A DNA stretch of 64,000 nucleotides, from contig DDFF01000002.1 in the NCBI GenBank assembly GCA_002337045.1, positions 1 through 64,000 of the forward strand, given 5' to 3'. Position 1 is the stretch's first letter, and each line of letters starts with the position of its first letter. The stretch comes from Bacteroidetes bacterium UBA1935. Lineage in GTDB: Bacteria; Bacteroidota; Bacteroidia; Chitinophagales; Chitinophagaceae. A model generated the notes under the pieces. The model ran no database searches and was not told the origin of the DNA. It saw only the letters and a program-made list of their open reading frames with translations. Positions 44,606 to 54,445 of this stretch are shown here, piece after piece. Both the position numbers and the translations under genes were made by a program.

Positions 44606-45583
44606 ATGAGCAATAAGGGTCCTGTTTCACAGTTTATACAACACCACTACCGCCACTTCAACGCGGCTGCGTTGGTAGATGCTGCAAAAGGTTACGAAAC
44701 ACATTTGCTGGAAGGTGGTAAAATGCTGGTATCGCTGGCGGGTGCAATGAGTACTGCAGAGCTTGGTATATCATTGGCAGAAATGATTCGTCAGGATAAG
44801 ATAGCTATCATCAGCTGTACGGGTGCCAACCTTGAAGAGGATATCATGAACCTTGTTGCGCATACACACTATAAGCGTGTGCCAAACTACCGCGACCTGA
44901 GCCCGCAGGAAGAGTGGGAACTGCTGGAAGGTGGTTTCAACCGTGTTACAGATACTTGTATTCCTGAAGAAGAGGCTTTCCGTCGCATACAGCGCCACAT
45001 CGTTAAGATATGGAAAGAGGCAGAAGAAAAAGATGAACGCTACTTCCCGCACGAGTTTATGTACAAACTGCTGCTGAGCGAGGTAATGAAGCCGGATTAT
45101 GAAATAGACCCTAAACACAGCTGGATGATTGCCGCTGCTGAAAAGAACCTGCCTATTATAGTGCCGGGTTGGGAAGACAGCACCATGGGCAACATCTTTG
45201 CTTCTTACTGCATCAAGGGTGAGCTGAAAGCTAGCACCATGAAGAGCGGTATTGAATACATGATGTGGCTGACAGACTGGTACCGTGCAAACTCTGGCGG
45301 TAAAGGTGTTGGCTTCTTCCAGATAGGTGGTGGTATAGCGGGCGATTTCCCGATATGCGTAGTGCCTATGATGTATCAGGATCTGGAATGGCACGATGTT
45401 CCGTTCTGGAGCTATTTCTGCCAGATAAGCGATAGTACTACATCTTACGGTTCTTACAGTGGTGCAGTACCTAACGAAAAAATCACTTGGGGTAAGTTGG
45501 ACATCCACACGCCTAAATACATTGTAGAAAGCGATGCTACCATCGTTGCTCCGCTGATATTTGCGTATCTGCTGGGTTGGTAG
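44606..45583 (+). CDS. Deoxyhypusine synthase-family protein (homospermidine synthase-like)
   Basis: 325 residues. The fold is recognised by GAMSTAELGISLAEMIRQDKI, SCTGANLEEDI, the HEFMY region, GIAGDFPICVVPMM and ITWGKLDIHTPKYIV, in which lysine 297 aligns with the catalytic Lys of deoxyhypusine synthase (WGK). Bacteria lack eIF5A, so bacterial members are believed to act on polyamines, e.g. making homospermidine from spermidine/putrescine with NAD (SpeY type). Followed by a GTTGATT repeat and a terminator. Confidence 0.88.
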   Translation: MSNKGPVSQFIQHHYRHFNAAALVDAAKGYETHLLEGGKMLVSLAGAMSTAELGISLAEMIRQDKIAIISCTGANLEEDIMNLVAHTHYKRVPNYRDLSPQEEWELLEGGFNRVTDTCIPEEEAFRRIQRHIVKIWKEAEEKDERYFPHEFMYKLLLSEVMKPDYEIDPKHSWMIAAAEKNLPIIVPGWEDSTMGNIFASYCIKGELKASTMKSGIEYMMWLTDWYRANSGGKGVGFFQIGGGIAGDFPICVVPMMYQDLEWHDVPFWSYFCQISDSTTSYGSYSGAVPNEKITWGKLDIHTPKYIVESDATIVAPLIFAYLLGW

Positions 45584-45617
45584 TTTTGTTGATTAGTTGA
45601 CTTGTTGAACAGTTAAC
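45584..45617 (+). repeat. GTTGATT-type repeat immediately after deoxyhypusine synthase-like stop
   Basis: TTTTGTTGATTAGTTGACTT and then GTTGAACAGTTAAC begin directly after the TAG at 45581-45583. Same orientation relative to the gene as the copies after citrate synthase, prs and recA. Confidence 0.5.
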
Positions 45618-45629
45618 TATAAATATTTG

Positions 45630-45657
45630 AAAAGCGGTGGCTAAGGCTGCCGCTTTT
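45630..45657 (+). terminator. Terminator after deoxyhypusine synthase-like gene
   Basis: AAAAGCGGTGGC / GCTGCCGCTTTT (two G.U pairs) around TAAG, then T's. Confidence 0.7.
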
Positions 45658-45692
45658 TTATTTGTATCTGTAAGGAATATCAAGGATATTTA

Positions 45693-47189
45693 ATGCTGAT
45701 ACCTGTATGCCATATGCATCCGAAGAAACGTTTCAGCATATCACTATCTATTGCAGTAATTGCTCTCATTGCAATTGCAACACGTTCACTACTATTAAGC
45801 AGCGATAAGTTGCTGTTGGATGCCGATGAATGTACCATTGCTATCATGGCGCATCATCAATATCAGTTTGGAGAGGTGTCGCCGTTTTTTTGGGGACAGG
45901 CTTATGGCTTTACGCTCGTTGAAACATCCATGATTGCTATCGCTTATTCTTTTACAGGCATGACAGATTATGCTGTAAAAGCTGCGATGCTGGTGTTATG
46001 GATTGCATCTGTTATTATGTTTTATCTGGCATTGCTAAGGCTGAGCGATAAGCATAAGTGGTTTGCATTGTTTGTTGTATTACTGATGGTATTATCTCCT
46101 ACATGGGGTCTATGGTCTTTAAAGGCAAGGGGAGGGTATCTTACCTCATTTTTGGTTCACAATATTGTGTTGTATATACTATTCAGTAAGAAGCTATACA
46201 GCAGAAATTATTATTACATTCTTATCGGCTTTCTGTTGTTGGTGATGTACGAGGCTCAGTCATTGTGGCTGGCATCCATACTGCCTCTTTTACTATACAG
46301 GCTGTTTTCAGAAAAAAGCAAAAAGAAGGCGGCTATCTTATTGGCAAGCTTTGCAGGTGGCTTAGTACCTACTTTAATATATCAGTCACATTTGCCTAAA
46401 ACCCATTATCTACTATTCCCGGATTTTAATGAGTGCATTCAAAACATAGCCCGAATACCTACATTCTTTTATCATAATCTACACGGGCGATATTTTCTGG
46501 ATATACTGTTGGATGGTGGCGAGTTTCAGCTTTTTGCATCTGTTTTCTTTGTGTTAACAGGACTGTTATTGATAGCTGCAAGCATTTATGCTTTTGTAAA
46601 AAAAGATTACTTAGCAGCCTGTGCTGTGCTGAGTGTATTGATTGTGTTATGCAGCAGTATTATATCTGTGAAAGTAGAGCCCAGATATCTGTTGCCGGCT
46701 ATGGGGGCAATATTGTTCTTGCTGTACATCCTTGCCATAAGGATTAACAAATTCATAGTGCTTACCCCATTGGTGGTAATAATAAGTATTGTAGGTGCAG
46801 TCGATTTTTATGGTTTAAAAGATTTCAGTTTTTGTGATGCCAGAAAAGACAGCTTACAAAAGCTTATCGGCTATCTGGAGAGCAAGCATATTAATTGTGT
46901 GTACAGTGCAGATTGGATGTTGCATAATCTTATCATGTTCTACTCTCAGGAAAGAATAACTGCCCGACAAATTGAGCTGCCCGACAGATACCCCAACATC
47001 AGCATGCGGGTAGATAGCATGTTGTACAACCATCCACAATCTGTAGCAATAGTTAACTATGACGGGCACTATGGTAAGATTAAATTTCCTCCGGGTTTGG
47101 TAACGGTTGGCGGCTATTATGTTTATGTCAAACCTACACTTAGTATGGTGGCGTCTGAGTTTATGATTTGGAAAAAGTTCAAACGTTAA
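45693..47189 (+). CDS. Polytopic membrane protein, GT-C glycosyltransferase-like
   Basis: 498 residues with ten or more hydrophobic helices. The first extracytoplasmic loop has LLLDADECTIAIMAHHQYQFGE, with an acidic pair (D-x-D-E) in the place where GT-C enzymes (ArnT, GT39 families) have catalytic acids. The C-terminal 130 residues are more soluble. Start ATG 45693 or 45714 (MHPKKRF). It likely transfers a sugar or lipid-linked group; family is uncertain. AT-richer than the neighbours. Confidence 0.6.
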   Translation: MLIPVCHMHPKKRFSISLSIAVIALIAIATRSLLLSSDKLLLDADECTIAIMAHHQYQFGEVSPFFWGQAYGFTLVETSMIAIAYSFTGMTDYAVKAAMLVLWIASVIMFYLALLRLSDKHKWFALFVVLLMVLSPTWGLWSLKARGGYLTSFLVHNIVLYILFSKKLYSRNYYYILIGFLLLVMYEAQSLWLASILPLLLYRLFSEKSKKKAAILLASFAGGLVPTLIYQSHLPKTHYLLFPDFNECIQNIARIPTFFYHNLHGRYFLDILLDGGEFQLFASVFFVLTGLLLIAASIYAFVKKDYLAACAVLSVLIVLCSSIISVKVEPRYLLPAMGAILFLLYILAIRINKFIVLTPLVVIISIVGAVDFYGLKDFSFCDARKDSLQKLIGYLESKHINCVYSADWMLHNLIMFYSQERITARQIELPDRYPNISMRVDSMLYNHPQSVAIVNYDGHYGKIKFPPGLVTVGGYYVYVKPTLSMVASEFMIWKKFKR

Positions 47190-47193
47190 GTAG

Positions 47194-48708
47194 TCAGGTT
47201 TTTATTTTCCCCAACAAGTACTCCATGCCCACCAACTCTGCACAGGTAGCTATGGAGGTAATGCTGACGCCGAGTACACCATGTAGGTTTACGTTCTGTC
47301 CTGTCAGTAGCAGGTTGGGTATTTTGGTACGTGTGGCTATGCTTGTTTCTGCAGGTTTGTTGATGTCTTTGAATATGCCATATAACGAGCCTTTGGGTGT
47401 AGCAGTGTAGTCGCGATAGGTGAGGGGTGTGGCTGTACTTTGTGCAATGATATTCCCTTTCAGTTGGGGTATGCGTTGGTATAGTTTATCCAGCAACAGT
47501 TCTGCACGTATCTCTTTAAATGCGGCATAGGCATCGCCCCTGTCTTGCTCGTGTCCTGTCCGGTTGATGATGTGTTCAAAAGGTGCAACCTCGCTATAGT
47601 GCATATAGCTTAGGATAGATATACTTTCGGCATAGCCCGGGTGCTGTGCATCTTCTGTAAAGAAAGCCGCATAGTTGGCAGGCCATTGCTGTGGCAGGTA
47701 TTGTACGGCATCCCAGGCGTTGTGGCTGGCATTCCAGTAGATGTTGTAGTCGCGCATCGGCACCGTGCCGGGTTTCAGCACCACATTCAGCATAAAGGTA
47801 GATGTGGTTTGTTCCAGCCCTTTAATGCGCTTGCGGTATGCAGTACGAAACAGCGGACTATCCAACCAATCCAGCAATACTTCAGGTGCTACATTGGCTA
47901 TGAATTGCTTGCCGTAGTAGCGTTGCCCGTCAGCAGCTTCTGCATAGGTGATGTTGCCGTTTTCTTCTACCAGCTTTACTACTTCTGTATTGCGAAATAC
48001 ATCGCCGCCTTGAGCCTGCAATTGCTGCCACAGGTATTTAGATAGCTGGCTGCTACCCGGCATCACTTTGTGGCTGCTGTGTATATAGCTCTCTGTTACC
48101 AATGCATGCAAATAGAACGGTGTACGCTCTGCCACGCCTGCATACAAGAGGTTGTTGCCCGCCAGTACGTTTTGAAGCTTGGTGTTGTTGGTAATGTCAC
48201 GCAGTGTTTGTGTAACGCCCCAGTTGCTTACGGCTGCTTTTTCATCCGCACTGCCATGCCTTAAACGATAGAGCGGAAAATGGTCGCCGACTGTGGTAAC
48301 GGTCTTGATATATTTCTCCAGTGCCGCCCGCTCGTTGGGGAAGTAGGGTAGCAGTTGTTCTACAAAATTGTCAAGCCCCTGTGCATGTGGGTACATCACC
48401 TCTTCATCACCAAAAGCTATTTTGTCAAATGCATTCGTGTCATAAGCCTTCAGCGATAGCTTGTCCATCACGCCTGCATATTGCAGTATGGTGTGCAGGG
48501 TATGCTCTTCACCAAGCCCGCCTATATAGTGTACACAACTGTCAAACACTTTTTTGTTGAAGGAGAATGTTTGCAGGCAACCGCCTATTTGTTTATCACG
48601 CTCCAACACACATACTTTCATGCCTTCTTTGGCAAGGATAACGGCACATAGCATACCGCCGAGGCCGCCGCCTGCTATCACTACATCGTATGTCTGGTTG
48701 TTTGTCAA
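47194..48708 (-). CDS. Phytoene desaturase/retinol saturase-like FAD oxidoreductase
   Basis: 504 residues. FAD-binding GAGG-type motif VVIAGGGLGGMLCAVILAKEG at the start, DKQIGGCLQTFSF with the second nucleotide-binding element, and LLTGQNVNLHGVLGVSIT at the end, typical of the CrtI/retinol saturase/carotenoid isomerase group. Uses FAD to desaturate or isomerise a polyene lipid. No other carotenoid gene is near it, so the substrate is open. Confidence 0.82.
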   Translation of the reverse strand: MTNNQTYDVVIAGGGLGGMLCAVILAKEGMKVCVLERDKQIGGCLQTFSFNKKVFDSCVHYIGGLGEEHTLHTILQYAGVMDKLSLKAYDTNAFDKIAFGDEEVMYPHAQGLDNFVEQLLPYFPNERAALEKYIKTVTTVGDHFPLYRLRHGSADEKAAVSNWGVTQTLRDITNNTKLQNVLAGNNLLYAGVAERTPFYLHALVTESYIHSSHKVMPGSSQLSKYLWQQLQAQGGDVFRNTEVVKLVEENGNITYAEAADGQRYYGKQFIANVAPEVLLDWLDSPLFRTAYRKRIKGLEQTTSTFMLNVVLKPGTVPMRDYNIYWNASHNAWDAVQYLPQQWPANYAAFFTEDAQHPGYAESISILSYMHYSEVAPFEHIINRTGHEQDRGDAYAAFKEIRAELLLDKLYQRIPQLKGNIIAQSTATPLTYRDYTATPKGSLYGIFKDINKPAETSIATRTKIPNLLLTGQNVNLHGVLGVSITSIATCAELVGMEYLLGKIKT

Positions 48709-48772
48709 TTGTCTTTATTAAGAAAGTCAGGACCGCAGCCCTGACTTCAAATATATTAGTTTGTACGAGTTC

Positions 48773-50161
48773 TTATTTAGCAAACATCATTTCGCCTATA
48801 TCTGCCATGATGCGTTTAGCCACATTATTGGCAGTGGTTTCGTTAGCACTCTCTGCATAGATGCGAATGATAGGTTCTGTGTTGGATGTACGCAGGTGTA
48901 CCCAGTCATTATCGAAATCTATACGCAGGCCATCTTCTGTATTGATGGGCTGCTTGCTGTATTTTTCTTTTATCTGTGCGAAGATGTGTTTTACATCCAC
49001 GCCTTCATTCAGCTCTATTTTGTTTTTAGAAATGAAGTAATCGGGGTATGTACCACGCAGTGTCTTCATGCTCTTACCGAATTTTGCAAGATGCGTCAGG
49101 AACAGTGCAATGCCTATCAGTGCATCGCGGCCGTAGTGCAATTCGGGTACTATCACACCACCGTTACCTTCGCCACCTATCACGGCATTTACTTCTTTCA
49201 TTTTCTTCACCACATTCACCTCACCTACAGCACTCGGGAAGTATTGTCCGCCGTGTTTTTCCGTAACATCTTTCAATGCGCGGGTAGATGACAGGTTAGA
49301 TACCGTATTGCCTTTTTTATGACCGAGGATATAATCTGCTATTGCTACTAGTGTATATTCTTCACCAAACAGACTACCATCATCGCAAACAAAACACAGA
49401 CGGTCAACGTCAGGGTCTACTGCTATGCCCAGATGCGCATTAGATTTAGCAACTGTGTTGCAAAGCTCTGTCAGATTCTCAGGCAGTGGTTCAGGGTTAT
49501 GTGCAAAGCGTCCTGTTACCTCTTCGTTTATTATCGTAATGTTTTCTACACCCAATGCACGCAGCAGTTGCGGTACAGATAGTGAGCCTGTAGAGTTTAC
49601 AGGATCTACCACCACACCGAAGTTTTTAGCCCTGATGGCTCCCACATCTACCAGCGGGTGTTCGAGTATAATGTCTATATGTTTCTGTATATAGCTATCG
49701 TCGTGTTTCAGGCTGCCAAGATGGTTTACATCTGCATAGTTTGGTTCTGTAGTATTTACATAGTCCAGTATCCATTGGCCTGCTTCTGCGCTCAGAAATT
49801 CACCCTCGTGGTTCAGTAGTTTCAGCGCATTCCACTCTTTAGGATTGTGGCTTGCCGTAAGGATGATGCCACCTGCAGCTTCCTCCATCTTCACTGCCAT
49901 CTCTACTGTTGGTGTAGTGCTCAGTCCCAGGTCTACCACATCTATGCCACAGCCTTGCAACGTAGCCGTTACCAGATTGCGAACCATCTCGCCCGACATA
50001 CGTCCGTCACGTCCTATTACTACCTTCTTGCCTTTGCCTTGTTCTGCTATCCATGCTGCATATGCAGTGCTGTATTTTACTACGTCTAATGGTGAGAGGC
50101 CGTTGCCGGGTTTACCACCTATAGTACCCCTGATGCCTGAAATTGATTTGATGAGCGCCAT
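48773..50161 (-). CDS. glmM: Phosphoglucosamine mutase
   Basis: 462 residues. Converts glucosamine 6-phosphate to glucosamine 1-phosphate for peptidoglycan and LPS. Catalytic serine in ILTASHNPKEWNALKLL; metal site DPDVDRL; sugar-binding GGEGNGGVI; phosphate loop RTSNTEPIIRIYAE. Length and start are as in Bacteroidota GlmM. A weak hairpin AAGTCAGG/CCTGACTT at 48724-48747 follows its stop. A near-consensus box TATCTTCG lies upstream on the minus strand. Confidence 0.93.
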   Translation of the reverse strand: MALIKSISGIRGTIGGKPGNGLSPLDVVKYSTAYAAWIAEQGKGKKVVIGRDGRMSGEMVRNLVTATLQGCGIDVVDLGLSTTPTVEMAVKMEEAAGGIILTASHNPKEWNALKLLNHEGEFLSAEAGQWILDYVNTTEPNYADVNHLGSLKHDDSYIQKHIDIILEHPLVDVGAIRAKNFGVVVDPVNSTGSLSVPQLLRALGVENITIINEEVTGRFAHNPEPLPENLTELCNTVAKSNAHLGIAVDPDVDRLCFVCDDGSLFGEEYTLVAIADYILGHKKGNTVSNLSSTRALKDVTEKHGGQYFPSAVGEVNVVKKMKEVNAVIGGEGNGGVIVPELHYGRDALIGIALFLTHLAKFGKSMKTLRGTYPDYFISKNKIELNEGVDVKHIFAQIKEKYSKQPINTEDGLRIDFDNDWVHLRTSNTEPIIRIYAESANETTANNVAKRIMADIGEMMFAK

Positions 50162-50340
50162 GTAATCTTAAAACTGTGTTTTGGTAGTGCGAAGATAAGC
50201 GTTTAGCTGTGCCTTGTAAATGGTGTGCGGAACTTATTTGTGTTTGTTAAATGTGTATTATGGATTTTTAACATTTATCTTTTGCTCTTTACTGGACAAT
50301 GACAGACTATTTTCTTTCTTTTGTCATCTAATCTCATACT

Positions 50341-53178
50341 ATGCAACCTTTATTAAGCAATTTCAAAACCCGACTGGTGGCACTTGCCATCCTGACGGGT
50401 GGGGCAACCGGTGCTTTAGCACAAGACCTGAAAGCAGTTATTCCTGTAGACGCTAAAGTGAAGAAAGGAAAATTTGCCAACGGACTTACATATTACATTC
50501 GCCCGAACGCCAAGCCTGAAAAGAAAGTAGAGCTGCGCCTTGTTATCAATGCAGGTTCTATACTGGAAGATGACGACCAGCAAGGTCTTGCTCACTTTAT
50601 GGAGCACATGAACTTCAACGGTAGTAAAAACTTCCCTAAGAATGAACTGGTAAGCTACCTGCAGTCTATAGGTGTAGAGTTTGGTGCCGACCTGAACGCT
50701 TACACAAGCTTTGACGAAACCGTATATATACTGCCTGTGCCTACAGACAAGCCTGGTAATCTAGATAAGGGCTTTCAGATAATAGAAGACTGGGCACACA
50801 ATGCTTTGCTGACAGATAAAGACATTGACGACGAGCGTGGTGTGGTACTGGAAGAAAGCCGTATGGGAAAAGGTGCCGATATGCGCATGTTGGATAAATA
50901 CCTGCCTACATTGATGAGTGGCTCTAAATATGCGAGCCGCCTGCCAATAGGTAAGGATGATATCCTGAAAAACTTCAAGTACGATGTTATCCGTCGTTTC
51001 TACAAAGAATGGTATCGCCCGGATCTGATGGCTGTAGCCATTGTGGGTGATATTGATGAGGCAACTGCTATGAAGTACCTCAAAAAACACTTTGAGGGTA
51101 TGAAGAACCCTACCAAAGAACGTAAGCGTGATGCATTTGCCATACCTGCACGTACCAAGCCCGAGGCAATGGTGCTAACGGATAAAGAAGCGACTGACAA
51201 TCAGTTGCAAATCATCTTCCCTTCTATAAAGAAAGAAGACGAAACTACATTGGGTGCTTACCGCAACAACATTAAGCGACAACTGGTAACACAAATGCTG
51301 AACCAACGCCTGAATGACTTGGCACGCAGCAGTAATCCTCCGTTCCCGTTTGCGGCGGTAGGCTTTGATGGCTGGGCTCGTGGTTACGAAAGCCTTACAG
51401 CATTTACCATGTTTGGTGCTGAAGGTCCTGAAAAAGCATTGATGGCATTGACTGCTGAATTGCTGAGAGCGAAGCAATATGGTTTTAATAAGAGCGAACT
51501 GGAGATTGCCAAGAAGAGCAGCATGAACGTAATGGATAAAGCATACAACGAACGTAATACTACAGAGAGTGGTAACTATGTTGGCGAGTATGTACGCAAC
51601 TTCCTTGAAAATGAACCTATACCGGGTATTGAGAAAGAATACGAGTATTACAAAGAACTGATGCCGGGCATTAATATTGAAGAGTTGAATGCAGAGGTGA
51701 AAGAGTGGATGAGCAATATGAATACCTTCTCGCTGATAACAGGCCCGGAAGCTGCTGCTGACAAACTGCCTAAAGATGCACAATTGCTGACGATGGTAGA
51801 GAAAGGTTTTGAACAGCTTGTATCTGCCATGGAAGAAAAGAAAGTAGCTGAAACACTACTGGATAAGAAACCAACACCGGGCAAAGTAACAGCACAGGCA
51901 GAAGACAAAGAATTTGCCGCGACTACCTACACACTGAGCAATGGTGTGAAAGTAACGCTGAAGAAAACAGACTTCAAGAGCGATGAAATACTGATGCGTG
52001 GTATTAAGAAAGGTGGTATGAGCAATTATACTGTTGCAGACAGGTTCAACGTACAGTATGCTACACAGGTGGTAGGCTCTATGGGTTATGGCAATTTTAC
52101 GCCTACAGACCTTGAAAAAACACTGTCTGGCAAAACAGCTAAGGCAGGTCTTTCTATAGGCGAAATCAATAACACAGTATCAGGCAACAGTAGTGTGAAG
52201 GATTTTGAAACCATGCTGCAATTGCTGTATCTGAAAATGACACAGCCACGCAAAGACGAAGCACTGTTCAAAGCATTTATTGACAAATCTAAAATGCAGG
52301 TACAGTTTATCTCTGCCAATCCGCAGGCTGCCTTCTTCGATACTATGTATCATGCTTTGTACAACAACAATCCAATGGCGCCTATCGCAGTGCCAAGAGC
52401 TGCCTACTACGATGCCATCAACCTGAACAGGGCAATGGAAGTATACAATGCAGAACTGGGTAATGCAGATGGATTGGAGCTATACCTGACAGGTAATATA
52501 GATGCTGCCAAAGCAATACCACTGATTGAAACATACATCGGTAGCCTGCCTACTACAGGCAAAAAGCCATCTTTCAAAGACAATGGCCTGCGCCCTGTAT
52601 CAGGTGTTCATAAGTTTGAATTCAAGAAAGGTTCTGAACAACAGAGTCTGATATTCGGGCTGAACACAGGAGAAATAAAATACTCTGAAGATATGAACCT
52701 GAAAGCACAGGCACTGGCAGAACTGCTGAACATAAAAGTGGTAGAAGAACTGCGCGAGAAACTGGGCGGTATCTACAGTGGTGGTTATGGTGCTAACGTA
52801 AGTCAATATCCTTACGAACGCTTCAGTGTGAATGTGTACCTGCCTTGTGGCCCTGAAAATGTAGAGAAACTACTGGCGGCTGCTAAAGAGGTAGTTGCAA
52901 ACATTAAGAAAAACGGCCCTGATGCTAAAGACCTGGATAAGGTAAAAGCACAATGGCATGAGCAACGCCGCGATAAGCTGAAAGAAAATGCCTTCTGGAA
53001 TGAGAAGATGGAGTCTGTAATGTTCTGGGGCAGAAGCAGGAACAATCTGTTTAACTACGACAAATGGATTGATGGCCTGACACCTAACGACATTAAAGAA
53101 GCAGCGAATGTACTCTTCAGCGGTAAGAATGAATTTACTGCTATCCTGTATCCTGAAAAAATAGAAGAAAAGAAATAA
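50341..53178 (+). CDS. M16-family zinc peptidase (insulinase-like), two-domain
   Basis: 945 residues. Signal peptide region about 1-27 (ILTGGATGALAQ), then the zinc motif HFMEHMNFNGS (H85, E88, H89). A second inactive M16 half (about 500-945) is present, as in large PqqL/pitrilysin-like proteins. It degrades peptides in the periplasm or outside. A strong terminator follows, then a convergent region with recA. Confidence 0.92.
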   Translation: MQPLLSNFKTRLVALAILTGGATGALAQDLKAVIPVDAKVKKGKFANGLTYYIRPNAKPEKKVELRLVINAGSILEDDDQQGLAHFMEHMNFNGSKNFPKNELVSYLQSIGVEFGADLNAYTSFDETVYILPVPTDKPGNLDKGFQIIEDWAHNALLTDKDIDDERGVVLEESRMGKGADMRMLDKYLPTLMSGSKYASRLPIGKDDILKNFKYDVIRRFYKEWYRPDLMAVAIVGDIDEATAMKYLKKHFEGMKNPTKERKRDAFAIPARTKPEAMVLTDKEATDNQLQIIFPSIKKEDETTLGAYRNNIKRQLVTQMLNQRLNDLARSSNPPFPFAAVGFDGWARGYESLTAFTMFGAEGPEKALMALTAELLRAKQYGFNKSELEIAKKSSMNVMDKAYNERNTTESGNYVGEYVRNFLENEPIPGIEKEYEYYKELMPGINIEELNAEVKEWMSNMNTFSLITGPEAAADKLPKDAQLLTMVEKGFEQLVSAMEEKKVAETLLDKKPTPGKVTAQAEDKEFAATTYTLSNGVKVTLKKTDFKSDEILMRGIKKGGMSNYTVADRFNVQYATQVVGSMGYGNFTPTDLEKTLSGKTAKAGLSIGEINNTVSGNSSVKDFETMLQLLYLKMTQPRKDEALFKAFIDKSKMQVQFISANPQAAFFDTMYHALYNNNPMAPIAVPRAAYYDAINLNRAMEVYNAELGNADGLELYLTGNIDAAKAIPLIETYIGSLPTTGKKPSFKDNGLRPVSGVHKFEFKKGSEQQSLIFGLNTGEIKYSEDMNLKAQALAELLNIKVVEELREKLGGIYSGGYGANVSQYPYERFSVNVYLPCGPENVEKLLAAAKEVVANIKKNGPDAKDLDKVKAQWHEQRRDKLKENAFWNEKMESVMFWGRSRNNLFNYDKWIDGLTPNDIKEAANVLFSGKNEFTAILYPEKIEEKK

Positions 53179-53200
53179 GGATACTGATTGTATAAAGAAT

Positions 53201-53225
53201 AACGCCTCGTGTAATACGAGGCGTT
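53201..53225 (+). terminator. Terminator after M16 peptidase
   Basis: AACGCCTCGT / ACGAGGCGTT around GTAAT, then T's. Confidence 0.8.
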
Positions 53226-53256
53226 TCTTTTTGTATACTAACCCAAATATTGTTTA

Positions 53257-53372
53257 TCGGTTGATGTGTTGATTAGTAGCAATTGTAACAACAGGTATAT
53301 TCATCGTGATAAGGTTTGTTTTTGTTTAACCCCCTATTGACAGTTTCACTAATCAACCAATCAACTAACTCA
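53257..53372. repeat. Opposed GTTGATT-type repeats between M16 peptidase and recA
   Basis: Plus-orientation CGGTTGATGTGTTGATTAG at about 53259-53277 and the reverse type CACTAATCAACCAATCAACT at about 53346-53365, ending at the recA stop. The copies face each other, one downstream of each convergent gene. Confidence 0.5.
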
Positions 53373-54368
53373 CTATTCCGCAGGTTGTAATGCGGCACGT
53401 ATTTGTGCTTCTATATCGTCTGTTACTTCAGGATTATCGTGCAGGAATTGCTTCACTGCATCGCGGCCTTGTCCTATCTTGCTTTCGCCGTAGCTGAACC
53501 ATGAACCGCTTTTCTGCAGTATGCCCAGTTCTACACCCATATCAATGATTTCGCCTATTTTGCTGATGCCCTCACCAAAGATGATATCGAACTCTACCTG
53601 ACGGAACGGAGGTGCTACTTTGTTCTTCACCACTTTTACACGCGTACGGTTACCACTTGCTACATCACCATCTTTAATCTGGCTGATACGACGGATATCC
53701 AGACGAACAGACGCGTAGAATTTCAGTGCGTTACCACCCGTTGTAGTTTCAGGGTTGCCAAACATAACGCCGATTTTTTCGCGCAGCTGGTTGATGAAGA
53801 TACAGCAACAGCCTGTACGGTTGATGGTAGCTGTAAGCTTACGCAATGCCTGGCTCATCAAACGAGCCTGCAAGCCCATTTTACTATCACCCATTTCACC
53901 TTCCAGTTCGCCCTTAGGGACTAGTGCAGCTACAGAGTCAATAACTACTACATCTATAGCACCCGATGATATAAGACGGTCTGCAATTTCCAGAGCCTGC
54001 TCGCCATAGTCGGGCTGAGAGATGATGAGGTTATCTATATCTACACCCAGTTTGCGTGCATAGCTGGCATCAAAAGCGTGTTCGGCATCTATTATAGCAC
54101 AGATACCACCTTTCTTTTGTGCCTCTGCAATGGTGTGTATAGCAATGGTTGTTTTACCCGAAGATTCAGGACCGTAGATTTCTATTATACGGCCACGAGG
54201 AAAACCACCAACACCCAGCGCAACGTCCAAACCAAGTGAACCCGTACTGATGGTGTCAATATTGTCTTTTTGTTTATCGCCCAACATCATCACGGAGCCT
54301 TTACCATAATCCTTCTCTATCTTGTCGAGGGCTAACTTTAATACTTTTAATTTGTCATCTGCTGCCAT
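53373..54368 (-). CDS. recA: Recombinase RecA
   Basis: 331 residues. ATP-binding Walker A GPESSGKTT, Walker B in DVVVIDSVAAL, loop L2 region EKIGVMFGNPETTTGGNALKF, and KNKVAPPFRQVEFDI. Single gene. Upstream on the minus strand lies TATCTTTG (54412-54405) and an inverted repeat TGTACAA-N10-TTGTACA (54422-54445), overlapping the promoter; the latter may be an SOS-type operator. A GTTGATT-type repeat begins right after the stop. Confidence 0.97.
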   Translation of the reverse strand: MAADDKLKVLKLALDKIEKDYGKGSVMMLGDKQKDNIDTISTGSLGLDVALGVGGFPRGRIIEIYGPESSGKTTIAIHTIAEAQKKGGICAIIDAEHAFDASYARKLGVDIDNLIISQPDYGEQALEIADRLISSGAIDVVVIDSVAALVPKGELEGEMGDSKMGLQARLMSQALRKLTATINRTGCCCIFINQLREKIGVMFGNPETTTGGNALKFYASVRLDIRRISQIKDGDVASGNRTRVKVVKNKVAPPFRQVEFDIIFGEGISKIGEIIDMGVELGILQKSGSWFSYGESKIGQGRDAVKQFLHDNPEVTDDIEAQIRAALQPAE

Positions 54369-54404
54369 TGTGTTGTGATTTTAATCTGCTAAACTAATTT
54401 TTTT

Positions 54405-54412
54405 CAAAGATA
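54405..54412 (-). promoter_or_regulatory. recA promoter -7 box (TATCTTTG)
   Basis: Read on the minus strand; 36 bases upstream of the ATG at 54368. Confidence 0.55.
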
Positions 54413-54421
54413 TAAACGTTT

Positions 54422-54445
54422 TGTACAAGTTTAAACATTTGTACA
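54422..54445. promoter_or_regulatory. Inverted repeat TGTACAA-N10-TTGTACA upstream of recA
   Basis: Seven-base complementary arms overlap the -33 area of recA. A third TTGTACAA occurs at 54546-54553. Candidate repressor site; a relation to LexA is not established for this lineage. Confidence 0.4.
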
